From Chionis minor (taxonomy: Eukaryota > Chordata > Aves > Charadriiformes > Chionididae), in the NCBI GenBank assembly GCA_013398295.1, contig VZSF01001076.1, forward strand, positions 62,001 through 126,000: 64,000 bases of DNA. Direction: 5' to 3'. The position numbers were made by a program, and so were the translations under genes. Shown piece after piece: positions 37,430 to 51,548 of the stretch. The notes below the pieces were generated by a model. The model saw only the letters and a list, made by a program, of their open reading frames with translations. It was not told where the DNA came from and made no database searches. Position 1 is the first letter of the stretch. The number at the start of each line of letters is the position of its first letter.

Positions 37430-37480
37430 TAATAACAACTAATAGTAGTAATAATAATAACAACAATTACAATAATAGTA
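37430..37480. repeat. Imperfect (TAA/TAG)n trinucleotide repeat
   Basis: A run of TAATAG, TAGTAA and AATAATAATAAC units with later AAC and AAT interruptions, read directly. Confidence 0.85.
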
Positions 37481-40400
37481 AGAAACAGCAATAAAGGACC
37501 TTGCATGCTGCCGGCTGGACTGAAGTGCCTGTGCAGAGCAGCCCATCAGCTCTTCCCGTTCTGACAGCAGAGGTGCCGCAACATCAAACGGTTCCTTATC
37601 TGGAGACAGCCGATGAGCGTGGGCCACTCCCCCTGGTCTCCTCACCCCCAACAAAATCTTCCGCCAGCAGCGAACAAATCACTCGCGTCGTAGTCACTCA
37701 CCAGAAATCAAAGCCCCGCCAAGTTATTATTGCCCTGACGCTCTTCCCAAGAGGAGGCTAATGCTGAGCTCTTTATCCCTTCTGTGTTCCCGCTTTCCTC
37801 GACACGCTTTGATTTTTTGCATTTGCAGGTAATTCTGCTCCGTTTGATCACAGCTCACTTGCCTGTCTAATGATTTCACATTGTCCGTCTGTCCTACAGG
37901 GCAGCCACCTCCACAGCAGCTTGCTCTGCCCATCCGACCCGCATGCCCAGCCCAGCGTCTTCCCAGCAATCCAACTTTGGAAACGCATTTCCCCCTTTAT
38001 GCAGTGCAAGGGCCGGGCCGCGAGGCTGTGAACACTGGCCCTGCACAGCACTGCCCACCGCCGGACCATGGAGGAGACAGCAGCCTCAGCCCTTCCTGAG
38101 AGATAGGGAAGCCGAAGCCAGGGCAGGAGAAGGAGGGCAGCTGGCATCCCCCTGCCAAGCTTAGGGCTGCTCTGCACACCACTGGGCATCAAAACTCTCC
38201 CACAGGGACCGGGAAACATCACCAACCTCAGCTGCAGGAGGAAGCGCAGGCAGCCTGTCAGCCATACCTCTATGGGATGGAGGACGGAGGGCTTGGGGGT
38301 CAGGCAGCTGCTCCAGCAACCAAATGTTAGAATTAAAAGGAGGATTTGCCATGTGTTGCGCTCCATGTGTTCATAACACTGAAAAGGCGATGTTGGTCCT
38401 GCGCCCTGCCAGCTCCCTTGCTGAGCTCTGGGGACAGCCATGTCCCTTGGGCTTCCGGCTCCCAACGGGGCAGCAGAGAGCCCAAGGGTTGGGACAGTGC
38501 CATGAGCCTCCGACTTCCTAGCCACCCACAAAGCAGCCTGGCAAACAAGGTGCCTAAAACCTCATTTTGGGTTCAAAGAACAGTGTTTCCCCAAGAAGTC
38601 CCTGCGTACCTGGGCTCGCCCCAGCAGCCCTACAGGTGAGAGCTCAGGGCTGTCGTGGGCACAGCTGCACCAAGCTGCTGCCTCAGCTGGCCATGCAGCC
38701 CCCTCCCTTCCCTGCTGCTGAAACTCCCCTCTCCTCATTCTCCGAGGGGTGCATGGGGAGCAACATCCACCCATATTCCCCGGTGTGAGGTCCCGCTGGA
38801 CAAGCCGCGAGGGTGTTGGAGCTGCCTGAGCCCCCACCAGCCACCAGTGCTCCGGGAGAGCTCTGCCCACTGCCCTGAGCCCCAGAAAGCCACACGTGCT
38901 GATGGCGAGCGCAGCAATGGCTTTCCTGCGTGCTGCCAGGATGAGGGTTTGGAGCTGTTATGTTTTCTGTATACAGCAAGATCAAAATATGAGCTTTCAA
39001 AATGACTTGAGATTAGCTGGAAGGAAAACAGAGAGAGGAAGAGCAGCACATCCCTGCTCTAGTTAACTGTTTGCACACCATGCACATGCCGCCCTTCTGC
39101 AAAGCTGAGGCAAGGTAGCGGGCCTGGTGGGCTCCAAAAAACTGCACCCTTGGTTGAGGGCATGTGGATCCTCTTCATAAGTGGCCAAGGATGTGCTGGG
39201 CTCAGTGAGGGCCAGGCAGGTCTCTCGGACCTACATCGTACCTTCTGTCTGCGGTGCAGGGCCTCAGCTGGGCTAAGGTACCCTGGTGTGAGGTTCAAGG
39301 TGAGTCTGGGGTCCTCAGCAACAATCAGGTGTGCTGACAAGAACTGCAAAGAGCCGTTCCCAAAGCCGCTGGAGGACGGGGAAGGGCAAGACCTGCTTTT
39401 TTGGCAGGGGTCACCAACATTGCATGCACAGTACTGGACGTGCAGAGGAGCCATCTCCACCGTGCTGTGCACAGCCACACCAGCGTGCCTGCCTGCCAAT
39501 GCAAGCAGTTCTGCGGAGCAAATTCCAGCTGTTTACATGCTTAAGATATGCAGATGCATGAGGCACAGGCCTCAGACACCAAAATGCCTGATTGTACTTG
39601 CAAATGAAGCAGCTCAGTATTTAAGCGCACATAATTTGCAGGTGCCATTAATTTTCCCCACAGTTTGGTGTCTGCTTGTAACTGCAGGCGAAAGAGTTGT
39701 CAACAGGAGAGCGCACCTGCAGGTTTGAGGCTGCCTTAAAAGCAGTGACAAAACAGCTATGAAACCTAGGACCAAACTAAGGCAAGCTGGTGAAGCCTGC
39801 AGAAGAGCCACACCAGCAGGACAGAGCAGCTGGTGCCGCTTGTGGAACCGGGCAGGCACAGTTGCTGTGTCCATAAAAAGACCACAAGACCCACTTACCT
39901 GACAGCCCATTAATGCTGAAGTTGCTGCCACCCCGTCTATCTTCTCTCCAGAAGGTAAGCCCAGGTGATGAATACCCAACAGGAACTTTTTCATCACAAA
40001 AGAGGAAAAAGAACCAATCAGCAAACGGTACACTCATCTAGCAAAGCTTCTTTCCCGTCAGACTGTCAAGGGAAACTGCCAAAAAAATGTTCAGAGTCAA
40101 AGATGAGACAAGGAGAAGCTTAAAGAGGTTCGTTACACCTGAAAATGAGATACATGTTCAGAGCAGCGGTTAGGAAGGGAGTAATGTCAACATGTGTCTG
40201 CAGGTCTCCAGCGAATAAATGCATCTAACCCAGTGTTGCCAGAGGAGGGCTGCTTAAAGAAGGGGAAACTGCAATAAAGCATGTAATTCTTGGTGGGGTA
40301 TGGTGAAAGGGAAGAGCCAGGAGCCTTTAACTTCTTGAGAGAGGCTGGGGGAGAGCTGTGGACTGCCGTTCTCCAGCTCGTCACTGGAAACTGAAAGGAG

Positions 40401-43400
40401 AATCACTCTGCTTGCAAAGGGGATTTCTGCAGCAGACAGACGATTGACTGGGTCGGTCCCTGGGAGAGGTTTGCAGTCATGATCCTTGTGTGGGTGAAGT
40501 GAAGTAGTTTTGAAGAAAAAATGAGTTTACTAAGGTCTAGGATTCAAATGCAAGATTGTCATTAAGTATAAATAGTCCCTCTTGTTGGCATAGTGTTTTC
40601 TTCTTATGAACTGGTCTAGATTTCCATCTGTGCTGCCTCCTCCCTCGCATGGCATGGGAACTCCTCACAGTCACATGTTTTCTCTTCAAGATGTCCCTGA
40701 GAGGTAGGAAGGTTCTATTAGCAACGTACAGCATCAAGAAGCATGTACAGGAACACAGGACATTTCTGGTTTTAGCCATGAGATAACCAGGTGCCTCAGA
40801 ACGGGGCCATGCTCCCCCTGGACCTGAGCCTCCTAAGATAGCATCAGAGGACACCACAAAGCACTGGGGAAAGGACTAGCAAGAAGCTGCTGGAGTTACT
40901 GGGCAAACCAGCACAGAGGTGGCCGTGCCAGCTCCCCCAGCTGCCCCCAGAGAGGGGGGTCAGGGGCCATGAGGTGTGGAAAAGTGGAAGCCCATCTTCC
41001 TACACGCACAAGCAATAGCACAGAGGAGGAATGAGAGGGACGTTCAGACTGATGAAGTTTGGGCTCGTCTGTATTTGGTCGTAAGTGAAAGCTCTTGTGA
41101 CAGCAAGATAATCTGTGGTTTTTCCTCTGGATAGGTTAAGTGGCTCTTGGATTAGAAAGTGCTGAGGAGTGCTCCCGGTAGTTTATCTTTGCTAATGCTT
41201 TCTTTAAAATCCTGTTCCAGACAACGCAAGTGATGGCTCTTTTTATAAAACTTGGCCATAAAAGTTACATTAGCACAGGAATGGGTAATACAAGTTCACC
41301 TATGGAGATCTCCATGAGACTGCAAAGCAACGCATTACCTTGTTGGAGAGGGGACAGTAAACCAGTTTTTTGTAAACCTTCAGTATCAGCATTGTAAATT
41401 GTGTCCTGACACTGAGCCTCCATGGGCAGAGGTAAGAAAAGTCCCAAATAAAAGGTTCTCTCTAGGAAGGACATGATAGATGACAGGCAGAGAAGTCTCA
41501 AGGAAAAAAAGTGTTTGCAGAGACTGCAGGAGCTTCACCCAGCAAGTCTGGAGCTGTCAAAATCCAGGTTGTCAGGATAATTGAAGAAAAGCAATTTCCT
41601 AAAGAGTAATGAGCTAAAGTGAAGGAAATGTATTTCCTCAGCTCTGGAAACAGGATATACTGAATTATCACATAGTGGAAGAGCCTAGCGAGACATTTTG
41701 ACATACGTCACTCAGGCATTAAAGAGCTGCAGCCTCTTTAGGAAATTAAGTAATGAGGGTGAATAGGAATAAAGGAAAGTGCCTGTTTGGAGCGGATGAA
41801 AGGACTCCAGATGTGTACACGCTGTGACTGCTTCATATTGTTTGGGACTTTCATCCCTGAAAACAAAAGAGACAATCCCGATGAAATATGTAAGCCTTCA
41901 CTTGAATGCTATCAAGACAGAATCAAACCTAATGTTAAAGCACAAATACAGAAGGGAAACGCAAGAGGAAATGAAAAGTGAAAGAGAATCTCCCCTTGAA
42001 AAAAGTAATAAAGATATTCCACATCCCCACGCTTTCCCTTATCTCACGCTGCTTGGGGAGCATCGGTTCTGCACATGTGAGCCTCTGCACAGACTATACC
42101 ACATATTGCAGGATGTAATTTCTGGGTCTGAAAAGAACAATTGGAAACGAGGGCCCCGTCCTGCTTCTCCGCATCCCCTGCACAGCCCCAGCCCTGCAGC
42201 TGATGCGCTGTCTCTCTCATTTCTGCCGGCCACTCACCAGCAGCGCCGTCATGGTCGCTCTGGAATAAACCCAGTCAGGAAGGTCAGGAACAACTTTGGG
42301 TGACTAAAAACACAGGCAATACTTATATTACAAAAAACTCTTGCAACAGCCTGCTGCTCTTTGCAGAGTCTGGGCAATGAAATAAAACCAGGAATGCAGA
42401 ACTAAAGCTGATGGACCAAGTAGGTCAAGCCACCCTCTGTGTCAAGCTGCAGCACCTTTGCCCTACCCTTGGCGATCTGCCTGGGTTCTCACTGCTTGCT
42501 CCTTCCCAGGGCCTGGCACCACTGTCAGCATTTCCCACATGCTTTCTGGGGACCACACTTCTGACTGAGGTCCCTTCAAACAGCCCTGCCAGCCTGGCAC
42601 AGGTTGGGGGTAGTGTCAACACCCGTGCCAGTCTGGAGGGCGCAGCTCCGTTCAGCTGTAGATCAGACCTGGGGGGATTAAACGGGAGAGCCGCATTGCA
42701 CTGCCAGCAAGTGTTCATTGGCGAAGAAAAGAGAAAATGTATACCTTTTGATTTGAAGCTTTCTGATCCAAAAGAGAGGTCTCACCATCAGGGAGCGGGT
42801 TGGACCAGCGCCTGTTGTGTTGTGGTGCTGTCTGAGACTCAACAAGGACTACAGCTGTAAAGTTAAAATGATTCAAAAACGTGGCTTTCAGGTCCCAGTC
42901 TCGGGCTGCAGAAAATAGCCTGAATCTCAAGCAAGAATATACTACAGCCCTGCCTTAGCCATACTTGAATCTGCGATGACGATGCTCTTCCACCAGGTCA
43001 CATTGTTGTGGGCGCAAGCCGGCTGCTTCCACCCGGAGAGCTACCCAGCAGGCGCCCACCTGGGTCCTGCTCTGCAGCTGGGGCAAACAGACCTTTTTGG
43101 TTAACAGCATTAACGCTAGCTTACGACTTTTGAGAAACCGAGTCCCTGCTGACCACGGCATGCCATACGCTTCCACCAGTGAGGCAGCTGGAGTGACTGC
43201 AGAGGACAAGAAGGCAGCTCCCACGCCGCTGCCCTCCTCTCGCCGATGCATTCCTTCTCCACTTATTCCCTGGGAACAGCATTTCTCTTCTGCGTAGGTC
43301 ATGACAGCAGAATTACTATAAGTATGCCATGGATAGGCCATGAGCAAGGAATGATTCCTAGGTAAATAATTAGCAAATTACCTGTTTGAAAATAGAAGTA

Positions 43401-45534
43401 GAAAACTTAATTCTCAATTGTTAACAGTCTGGCATCTTTCACATAAAAATTACAGCCATAAACCAATTTCACAATGTAAGACTTGCACAATAATACTTCC
43501 CTTTGCCAAGCCATTTTCCCAGAGTAAACAAAAAACCTCTGAGAATGCTTATCTTGGTATAAAACCTTGCAAGAAAATTAAACAGAACGATGACCAAAAT
43601 GAAGAATAATATCGGATGCGTTTGTTTTATAGCACTGGGAAAGCCATAAAACTTAATGCTCTGAGTGCAAGAGGTTGAAGCCATTTGCTCTCATCGGTGT
43701 ACCCCTTCCGTCAAACACCACCTTCCACTGCAAATCAAGTCCCAAACAGCTGGTGGAAAAACAAGAGGCAGAAGGAAAACAAGGCTGAGTTATGAATTAT
43801 ATGAATGAGTGGATTTATTTCTATGGCATTAGAGAGAACCAAAGTAAAAAAAGGATTTTCTTTTCTAATTTTGGTGTGTTTAAGAATTATGCACCACAGA
43901 CTGCATTTCAATTACAGGACCAGAGATTAACACGGAGGGGACAGGATGTTTAAAAACCACCAGTTTTCCAGCCAGGAAGTTTCACACCTGGATGGCTGCC
44001 CATATAGGACAAGGTGAGCAACATGGGCTGGGGGAGCTGATAAGGCAGCAAAAGGATGAAAAATACTGTCTGTCATAGCTCCACAGACTGCAAACTGGAG
44101 CTTTGGACAAGAGATGAGAGCAGACCAGAGCGAGCTGCTTGGTTCCACTGGAGTAGGTTGGGGAGTAGACAGCAAGATCTGCACGATGTCCACCAGAGGA
44201 GACAGCCACTGGGCAGCACATCGACAAGGAATAAGGTGTGGAACGAAGAGTATGCAATGCGGTGGTGAAGCCAGCTGTGCTGCCAGTTGCCACAGGGACG
44301 GTAAGGTGCATGGGACAATGTGAGATGGGCTTCCAAAATGCATGCAGGCACCAGAACTGAAAGGTAAAGGCAGTGCCTTTCTGAGTCACCCACTGGCGCT
44401 GAACAGATTCAGTCACATTGAGTCACTTGCTCTTTTCTGCTGGTACCCTCCATCATTTTCTGTACAGTTTAGATTACATTTAGAGCCGCTAGAAGATCCG
44501 TGTGTTGTTTCTTACAGACTCAGCTTAGAGCAGCCCGATACAGATTCTGCCATTGGTTAAGAGCACCGGTCATAAAATCCAGGATTCTTCCAGGAAGAGA
44601 CAGGTAGAAAGCTTGCAGACAAACATCCCATGTTACTGGGGGGAAATTAAGGAAAAGTAAGTATTCAGTTAATTGAGTAGGAGTTAAGCTGCCACCCACC
44701 AGCCCCGCTCTCTTGTCACCTGGCAAAGGCAGATGGCAGCAGCGCTGCCTGTGGGCAAAGTCTGCCCAAAAGCAGGGACATACTCAAAGAGACACAGCAC
44801 GGTCTTTGCGAAACACTCTGCTCCCCGTAGCACAGGGCTGTGTGAAAGCAGTTGACATCACAGCAAATCGAGAACCGATATGAGCAGGACTGATAGCTTT
44901 TTAAGCATTTTTAATGGGAAACGGTGCCTGATAAAGGCATCATCTTTTTGGCATGTCATCACAGGAAATTTGCTACAGGCAGCCAGCTTTGCATGGCATG
45001 CGAAATACCGCGGCAGCTTCACTGAATATTTCTAGGAGATTATTTGTCAAGATCCTCATCTCCATCATCTTTGAATGAGCCTACCCTCAGACAACATATA
45101 TATTTGTACAAGACTTTGACTGTTTCTAATTTCTTAATTAGGGGTATTAGGAGTAGCTCTGCCAGGCAAGGCCTTGTACCTGGGCAGAGCTGGTAGAGAT
45201 AAAGGAGCCAAGTGAAGAAGATAAGGTCTGACAAGGAACAATTCTGAATTCTAGGAATCTAATTTTGCTTACCAGAATCTCTTCAGCAACAATTTTAGTG
45301 GCTGTCTGAGGAAAAAGGAGATAGAGAAGTCAAGACAAAAACATTGTATGGAACAGGCAAAACAATGGGCAAAAAAGGAGGAGGGAAAAAACCCCAAAAG
45401 CTATATTAAACAGTAGGACCCAAGGGAGAGCAGAAAAAATGAGATTAATAACAGAGGAAACTGGCTGGCTCCAATGCTGTTTAACAGAAAAATTAAATTC
45501 TGTAGGATTAAACAGGACATTAAACTGGTTGGGG
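37481..45534. other. Intergenic DNA, no gene seen
   Basis: GC-rich to about 39500, then increasingly AT-rich. Open frames on both strands overlap heavily and lack domains. No tRNA, LINE or LTR was recognised. Confidence 0.5.
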
Positions 45535-45575
45535 AAAAAAAAAACCAAACACAAAAAAAACCCCAACAAAAAACC
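45535..45575. repeat. A-rich tract with CCCC interruption
   Basis: Low-complexity A runs with ACCAAACAC and ACCCCAAC blocks, close in texture to the tract at 12900-12950. It may be a decayed simple repeat or a retroposon tail without a recognisable body. Confidence 0.8.
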
Positions 45576-48500
45576 GCAACGACTAAGTGCTCTCAGATAT
45601 AAGTCAAGTGGCTTTCCTGACTTTGAACACTCAGCTGGACTAGAAAAGCTGTTTACTAAAGCAGCCATAGCAAATGCATGCAAATTGCTGAGAGCACAAA
45701 TTATAGAAGACTACACACTTAGGGAGGTATCCTCTGCTGATGCTAATACGTGTCTCTTGATTCAGGCTGCAACTTTAGATGTCTGTACCAACAGGATGCA
45801 GGAATGTGCAGAGAAGAACCCCAGGTGCCTCATGTGTCTTGGATTTAACCCGTCCATGTGCTTCTGGGCACATGATCACATGATTGTGCTTCTAGGGACA
45901 AGAATCACCCCTTAAACCTCTCTTCCCATCCCAGTCGGATTCATCCTAATGAGGTGATGGTAAAGAACTTTTTCCATTAGTGAATGGAAAATAAAATCCA
46001 ACAAAGGCATTATTTTGAAGAGCTGCCCAAAACTGGCTGTAGGAACTTCAAGGCCGCCAGACTCAGGCAGCTGTCCCAGCGCTGGAAGGGATCAGTACCA
46101 CCATGGAGAGACACAGGGAAGCTGTAACTGGCTGCCACGTGCCCCGTGTAGAAATGATGACAAAAATCACTTTGGGAAATACCTGTGAACACTTCAAGGA
46201 TCCAGTTCTGTATAAATTCCACTGGCACAAACCTGGACCACTCTGCTGATGTGGCAGTATTGTAACGGAGACTCACAGCTCAAAACCAAACTTTGGCTGA
46301 GCACTGGCCCAAATCGGACATAAATCAGCCTCTCTATTCTTGCCAATACTTTGGGGCCAGCTGGGTGAGGCAGGGTTGCTGCTACCCCTTCAGCTGGAGT
46401 TTGGGCCCAACGCATTTCTTCATGAGTGCTGCCACGCTCAGCATGTGCAAAGCCTTGGTGCAAGAAAGCCACAGCTTGAAGAGGAATGCTCCAACACACT
46501 TAAAACCCAAAATATTTTTTTGCATCTGTGAAGTTCTTTTTAGCATGAGCCAGACTCTTTTGTAGTGGGTACCACACAGATGTGCTGATGAAGGACCATA
46601 TAGACAGGGGAGGGTGCCACATCAGATGCCAGCTGTGCTCCTCACAAGTCTTGCTGCCCTCCCTGGGGTCACAGCACGGGTCTGCAGCTAGAAAGACCCT
46701 CTCCCCTCCCTCTCACCGCAGCACTTTCTATCCTGCTGCAAAAGGCCACTGCTGCATCCAATATGGCTGCAACGGGGAAGCTGGAAGTGGCTGAAGTCCA
46801 TGACACCCTCCTGGGAAACGTGGCCTTGCAGAACACAAGGGAGCTGTGAGAAAATACTGGTCATTAGGACAGTGTTTACATCTGTATCAGCAGCCTAACC
46901 AGCATCAGCTACCCAGTAAGCACCTCAGTAGAGAGCCCTGCAGACTAGATTTGCAAGAGTCCCCTGGGACAGTTGCTGACTGGTTACAGGGGGTTTCTTC
47001 CATCAGGAGTTGCACAGCATGAAAGCAGAGGCTTTAAATTTTAAACTTAAACAGGCAAGAACCTGAAGCTGGTGCACAAGCTGAGCAGAAACAGGCATCA
47101 GAGCCAAACTGAGTTCATGTTTCAGGACCCTCCTCCACACTGGTGGTTATGTCAGCCATCACAAGTGAGATGTGAGTAGGGAACAGGACACAAACCTCTT
47201 GGGCCTAAGGACGTCTGTCAAAGGAGTTATTGGATACGAGTGTAGAAAGTTTGTACCGCTGTTACCCTACAGAAGCACAAGAATGCATCTGAATATCAAA
47301 GCTACTTTGCTTTCAGGGACATTTTTAGCACAACACTTCAATTTTCTTCCTAGATTCAGTGGTATCAAGACTCTTCACTGGCACCTTTCACAAGTCATAA
47401 ATTAGCAATAGCAGTAAAAGAAGGCAGCCTTTCCTGGGCTGAACATCACATGCCAGTAAAGATGACAATCACCTCTTAACCCCTTAAAACAAGCATCCTG
47501 TGTCTCCAATTCAGACCTGACAGCTGCAGAGTACCCGCCCTTGCTGGGATGTAGGCTCCAGCGGGGAGTGTGGAAGATGGCCCCCATTGTTTCCTGCAGG
47601 TAGGACAATTGCCTGTGACCATGCAGGAAGAGGGAGAGGTTGTCTTCACCTCTGGAGAAAGCCAGCTTCCAAATTTAATATAGGTTTCTCGTTCCAATTG
47701 CTTCACCGAATACAAGAGCAACACTTGCTCTTGTAACAAAACGTCACCTGCTTTTCAAGTACTAACTAACTGAGCTTTCCTGAGAAAATAATTGTCAAAA
47801 GGCTACTGTTGGAGCTCGAGGGGGCTGTCAAAATACAAAAAAAGATGTACCACATTCTTCTTGAATTGATACTTCAAACAAAACCTATTTGTGTTTTGAA
47901 ACGTGGCACTAGAACAATGACCAATTGTTTCTTTAAAGTTTCAGACTGAGTGCCATGCAAACATTTTCTAAGAGCAGCATTTCTTTCTTGTTCATGGAAA
48001 TGCTGGAAAAAAACCCCAGGTGATTCAGTTGGTCTCTGCCTTCGGCAGGAGAGGAGTCTAAGCCCATCTCTCGTCAAGCCCACGCTGGCAAACACCCAGC
48101 TCGGGAGCACAGCAGGCAACTCTGCTTCTGCCAGGGAGTCATCTCCAGGGAAGAACACCCTTTTCCCTAACTTCCACCTTCTTACTCCTCATCGCAGCCT
48201 CAAATCCTACACCAAATAGCAACTTACTTTTGCCGTTTTGTTAAAAGCAGCTTTTTAACAACTCTTTTCCCTATAGGAATCAATTCTTCCATCTCTTGCC
48301 ATTTGGAATTTGAGTGCTACTTGAGACAGGAGCACTCCAAAGGATCAGCTTTGCAACCCCCACACACAGAGCACAGAACTGCCTTGACATTACTCCCCCT
48401 ACAGTGTCCAAATGCCTCAGGCCCACAACCTTGAAAATTGCCTAGAATGCACAAGCTTGGGGTAGATTTTCTCCAGCCATATTGAACTGAACTTACGCTG

Positions 48501-49857
48501 CTGGACCGTCCTTTTGTTTTACTTTAAGCATCTGATCTTTTGTGTCATCGCTCTGTCTTGACAAATGCCTGGATGCAGCACCTTCTGTGTACTCCCATCT
48601 CCCAGGAAGGCAAGGTATTAAAAGCACAAACCAGTTCCATCCTTTGCCGCAAAACCTTTGCAGCGTGTGTTAGCACGGAAGACTACATCATTCACTGTCA
48701 CCGCTTATCCCTCGGCCTGAATTACAATCAGGCACTGTGAAACACAGCTCTAATTAGACTGTCTAGAACGGCTGGGCCACTGTTCATTAAAAATAAAAGT
48801 AAAATTACTGAATCCCTTTCTCATCAATCTCTACTGATAGTTACTCTGATGATCTGGGCAGCATTAAGGGAGACTGCTTATGAAAAACAGAACCTGGAAG
48901 ATGATTTCACCTAGGACACGACTGCTTTTGCCCTACAAGTCACAACTTCAGACATGCTGGAGATGGAGAGTAGCAAAGCAGACGGTAGTTGTAGCCCATA
49001 CCTTCATACCAGAAAGCAAAGAGGAAAACTTCCCAAAACAAATAGTGAGAGGAAGACGCAGCAACCATCTACTTACTGCAAAGTGTCCAAGATGCAGGTC
49101 TGTCTAAAGAGAGGACATCCTTCTGTGGAAAAGCCGCTCTTGGAGAGCAAACCAGGCGCTGGCTGGTTAGTGCCAGCCAAGGCAGACTAGATGGCAGCAG
49201 CCACAGCAAGGTGGCAGGAATGGCAGCTTTTCCCCAGTGCGCAGCCGTCTCCGAGCAAGGCCGTGGTGCTGCCCAGCCTCTGGCCAATGCAGGCAGTCAC
49301 CACATGCATGCCCTGTCCTCGCAGTCCTGACTGGAGTCTCATGGCACCTCAGCAACCATCATTTCTCATCCCCACGCTAATCCTCAAAATAACACCAAAC
49401 TCCAGTTACCAGTTTCGGTGATGAAGCAAGTATGTATTTTTTTAAATCTTAGAGAACTTCACAACATACGAGACAAAATTCTGTTCCCTACCCCTTAAAT
49501 TATATTTCAAGTACAGTTCTGCAACTCAAAACAGAAAACAAGATGAAGAGGATCTGTCTCCAGGCCAGTGATCCAGAGCTAGAAAGCTCTATAATTAGAA
49601 TTGGTACTGAGATTGAAGACCCCAGTTTGTTTGCAAAACTAATTAGCTAATGTTATTAGAAAGCAACAGAGAATAAGCAAGAGCAGAATCAGACTCTACA
49701 GCTATCTAAGCAACATACAGTTTAATAACTGTACTTAGGATATGTTTAAAAAAAAATAAATCACTTAACAGATTAGATTTCAGTCTGGGCAATATTCATA
49801 CATCTTGGAATTAGCAAAATGTCTTGAAGAAGAGAGTTTCATCATAGTAAACACGGC
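45576..49857. other. Intergenic DNA beyond the INO80D 3' end, no gene seen
   Basis: Mixed composition. The ORFs are short, and no exon, RNA gene or transposon was recognised. The last 400 bases become AT-rich as the INO80D 3'UTR is approached. Confidence 0.5.
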
Positions 49858-49872
49858 TACTTCACAGCAAGA

Positions 49873-49878
49873 TTTATT
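49873..49878 (-). terminator. INO80D: INO80D distal polyadenylation signal (AATAAA on the minus strand)
   Basis: TTTATT on the plus strand is AATAAA on the minus strand. On the INO80D side (49920-50000) there are many TACA on plus, i.e. UGUA in the RNA, the cleavage factor Im motif. On the far side (about 49820-49860) the minus strand reads GT-rich, with CTGTGAAG and CGTGTTT. This is a complete poly(A) site. Cleavage is expected near 49850-49860. Confidence 0.65.
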
Positions 49879-50077
49879 AATACATCCAAAAGAAAGAAAG
49901 AAAATCATTTTGTCACACTATATACAGATAATACATACAGTGTTTTATACACATATTACATCAGTTTTTACACAAGAAAAATATACATAAAAATGTAAAC
50001 TTTTGTATACAAAAACCCTTAAACAAATTAAACAAGGACCAGATAACAAAAGGAGACCAATCTATTATCATTTCATT

Positions 50078-50100
50078 GTTTTTTTTCTTTTTTTTTTTTT
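50078..50100. repeat. T-rich homopolymer run
   Basis: T runs with a single C interruption, followed by AAA. In the INO80D RNA this is an internal A-tract and may cause oligo-dT mispriming. Confidence 0.9.
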
Positions 50101-50974
50101 AAATGGTAATACAGTACATTCATTGAGAAGTATGAGGAACATGTGAGCCAACCTTTCCTATTTAAAGGGAAAGTACAAACGCAAGCTTTCCTACCCGCCC
50201 CTGGAATGCTGCCTGTGAGCCTCCAGCACTAGAAGCAGTAGCGCGACTTGCTAACGCTGCCGGGGACACTGTAGGAAAGGACCCTTCTTCTCGGGCATCC
50301 CCATGCACCGCACTCTCCGATAGCAACATATCTGCAGATGCAACTTGGACTGGGCTTTTTGTGCGTATTAGCTAGTCTTCCAGCTAATACCATAAGACGG
50401 GATGCAGCAATGCAAGTTTGCGTGTTCCCTTTAAGCAGTCATTAAGTGGATTTAGCTTTGCTGGAGTAAGTTGTTTATTTTTCCCAATGTACGGTATGCT
50501 GAACACATGTGTCGGGGATGAGAGGGAAGAAGGAAGGGGTGTAAGAGACTGCTAATCCTTGCTACCATGCAGTTACTTCAAAAAATCAGGTACGTTTGCA
50601 AGCTACAATCCACTGGTTCAAAATACACTGCCTCACCTTTGCTTTCCCACTGCAACTTGTTTACATTTTAAACTCTAGTGGCCAAACAACTGTACGAGGC
50701 TCTTTGTTACAAGGCTGTTTCTGATATCAAAGCATGATCAAGCTACCTTTAAAATGACACCAAACACAAACTTCTCTGAGACAGCCTTAAAGAGAGTGAG
50801 CGTTTCCTCTAAGCACTTTGGATTGTCCATTTGCCACCTTCTCTTTTATTAAATCTAGGATAAAGATATTTACCCTTAACTGCAAAAAGGGTATCGGCTG
50901 AGATTCTGACATCTGTTTTGTGCCACTTGCAGCTAAACATTTTTGGGAACTGGAGGGGGGAGAAAAAAAACAAA

Positions 50975-51011
50975 CCCAAAACCCAAACCCACAACAATAA
51001 ACCCTAAACCC
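50975..51011 (-). other. Potential RNA/DNA G-quadruplex with telomere-like GGGTTTA units
   Basis: On the plus strand five CCC runs lie at 50975-50977, 50982-50984, 50988-50990, 51002-51004 and 51009-51011. On the INO80D sense strand this gives five GGG runs with loops of 3 or 4 bases except for one of 11. Four runs are enough for a quadruplex. It lies in the distal 3'UTR. Confidence 0.5.
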
Positions 51012-51494
51012 TCAGGCGTCAAATAAGAAGGGAACTACTTAATATGTTGGTGAAAAAACAGTTGCAGAAACTTGCTGGAAACAAACAAACGATAGACTCC
51101 AATGAAGGCTTCTCACATTAAATAAGTTAAAGACTTGTTACAGACATCTTCAATAAAAACATCCATCCTCCACAAAGTATGTTAAAATGTAACACAATAG
51201 TGATGCACTGGTATTTCTCCTGAAAAGGACAGAAGGACGTGAAATCTCCTTAGTGATATCAGTACTATTGAATGTAGGAGGTGAACAATGATTTACGAAA
51301 GTGAAGTAATGAGGGAAAAAACTGTGTAAAAGAAAACATGAATCATTAATTATAATTGGACAAAAGGGGGGATGGGGCAGAATACGATTTCAGTATGCCT
51401 CAGAAACCCCTGAAGGAAACCTAGAAACTTCTGTTTCCTTTTCTTTCTTATGTCCATCTAAGTGACGGTGGGAGTAAGGGCTTGTCTGCTTGCT

Positions 51495-51548
51495 TTTGGT
51501 TTTTTGTTTTCTGTTTTTTTTCTTTTTTTTTTCTTTTTTCTTTTTTTA
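51495..51548. repeat. Polypyrimidine T-rich tract
   Basis: About 50 bases of T runs interrupted by C and G. In the INO80D RNA it is a long A-rich, purine-only tract. Confidence 0.9.

Noticed and set aside
41824..42303. 159-codon plus-strand open frame in intergenic DNA
   Set aside because: There is no recognisable domain, no convincing exon boundaries, and length is within chance expectation for the region.
50962..51014. Interstitial telomeric repeat
   Set aside because: The units are irregular CCCAAA/CCCTAAA rather than tandem CCCTAA. Better described as a low-complexity, G4-capable tract.
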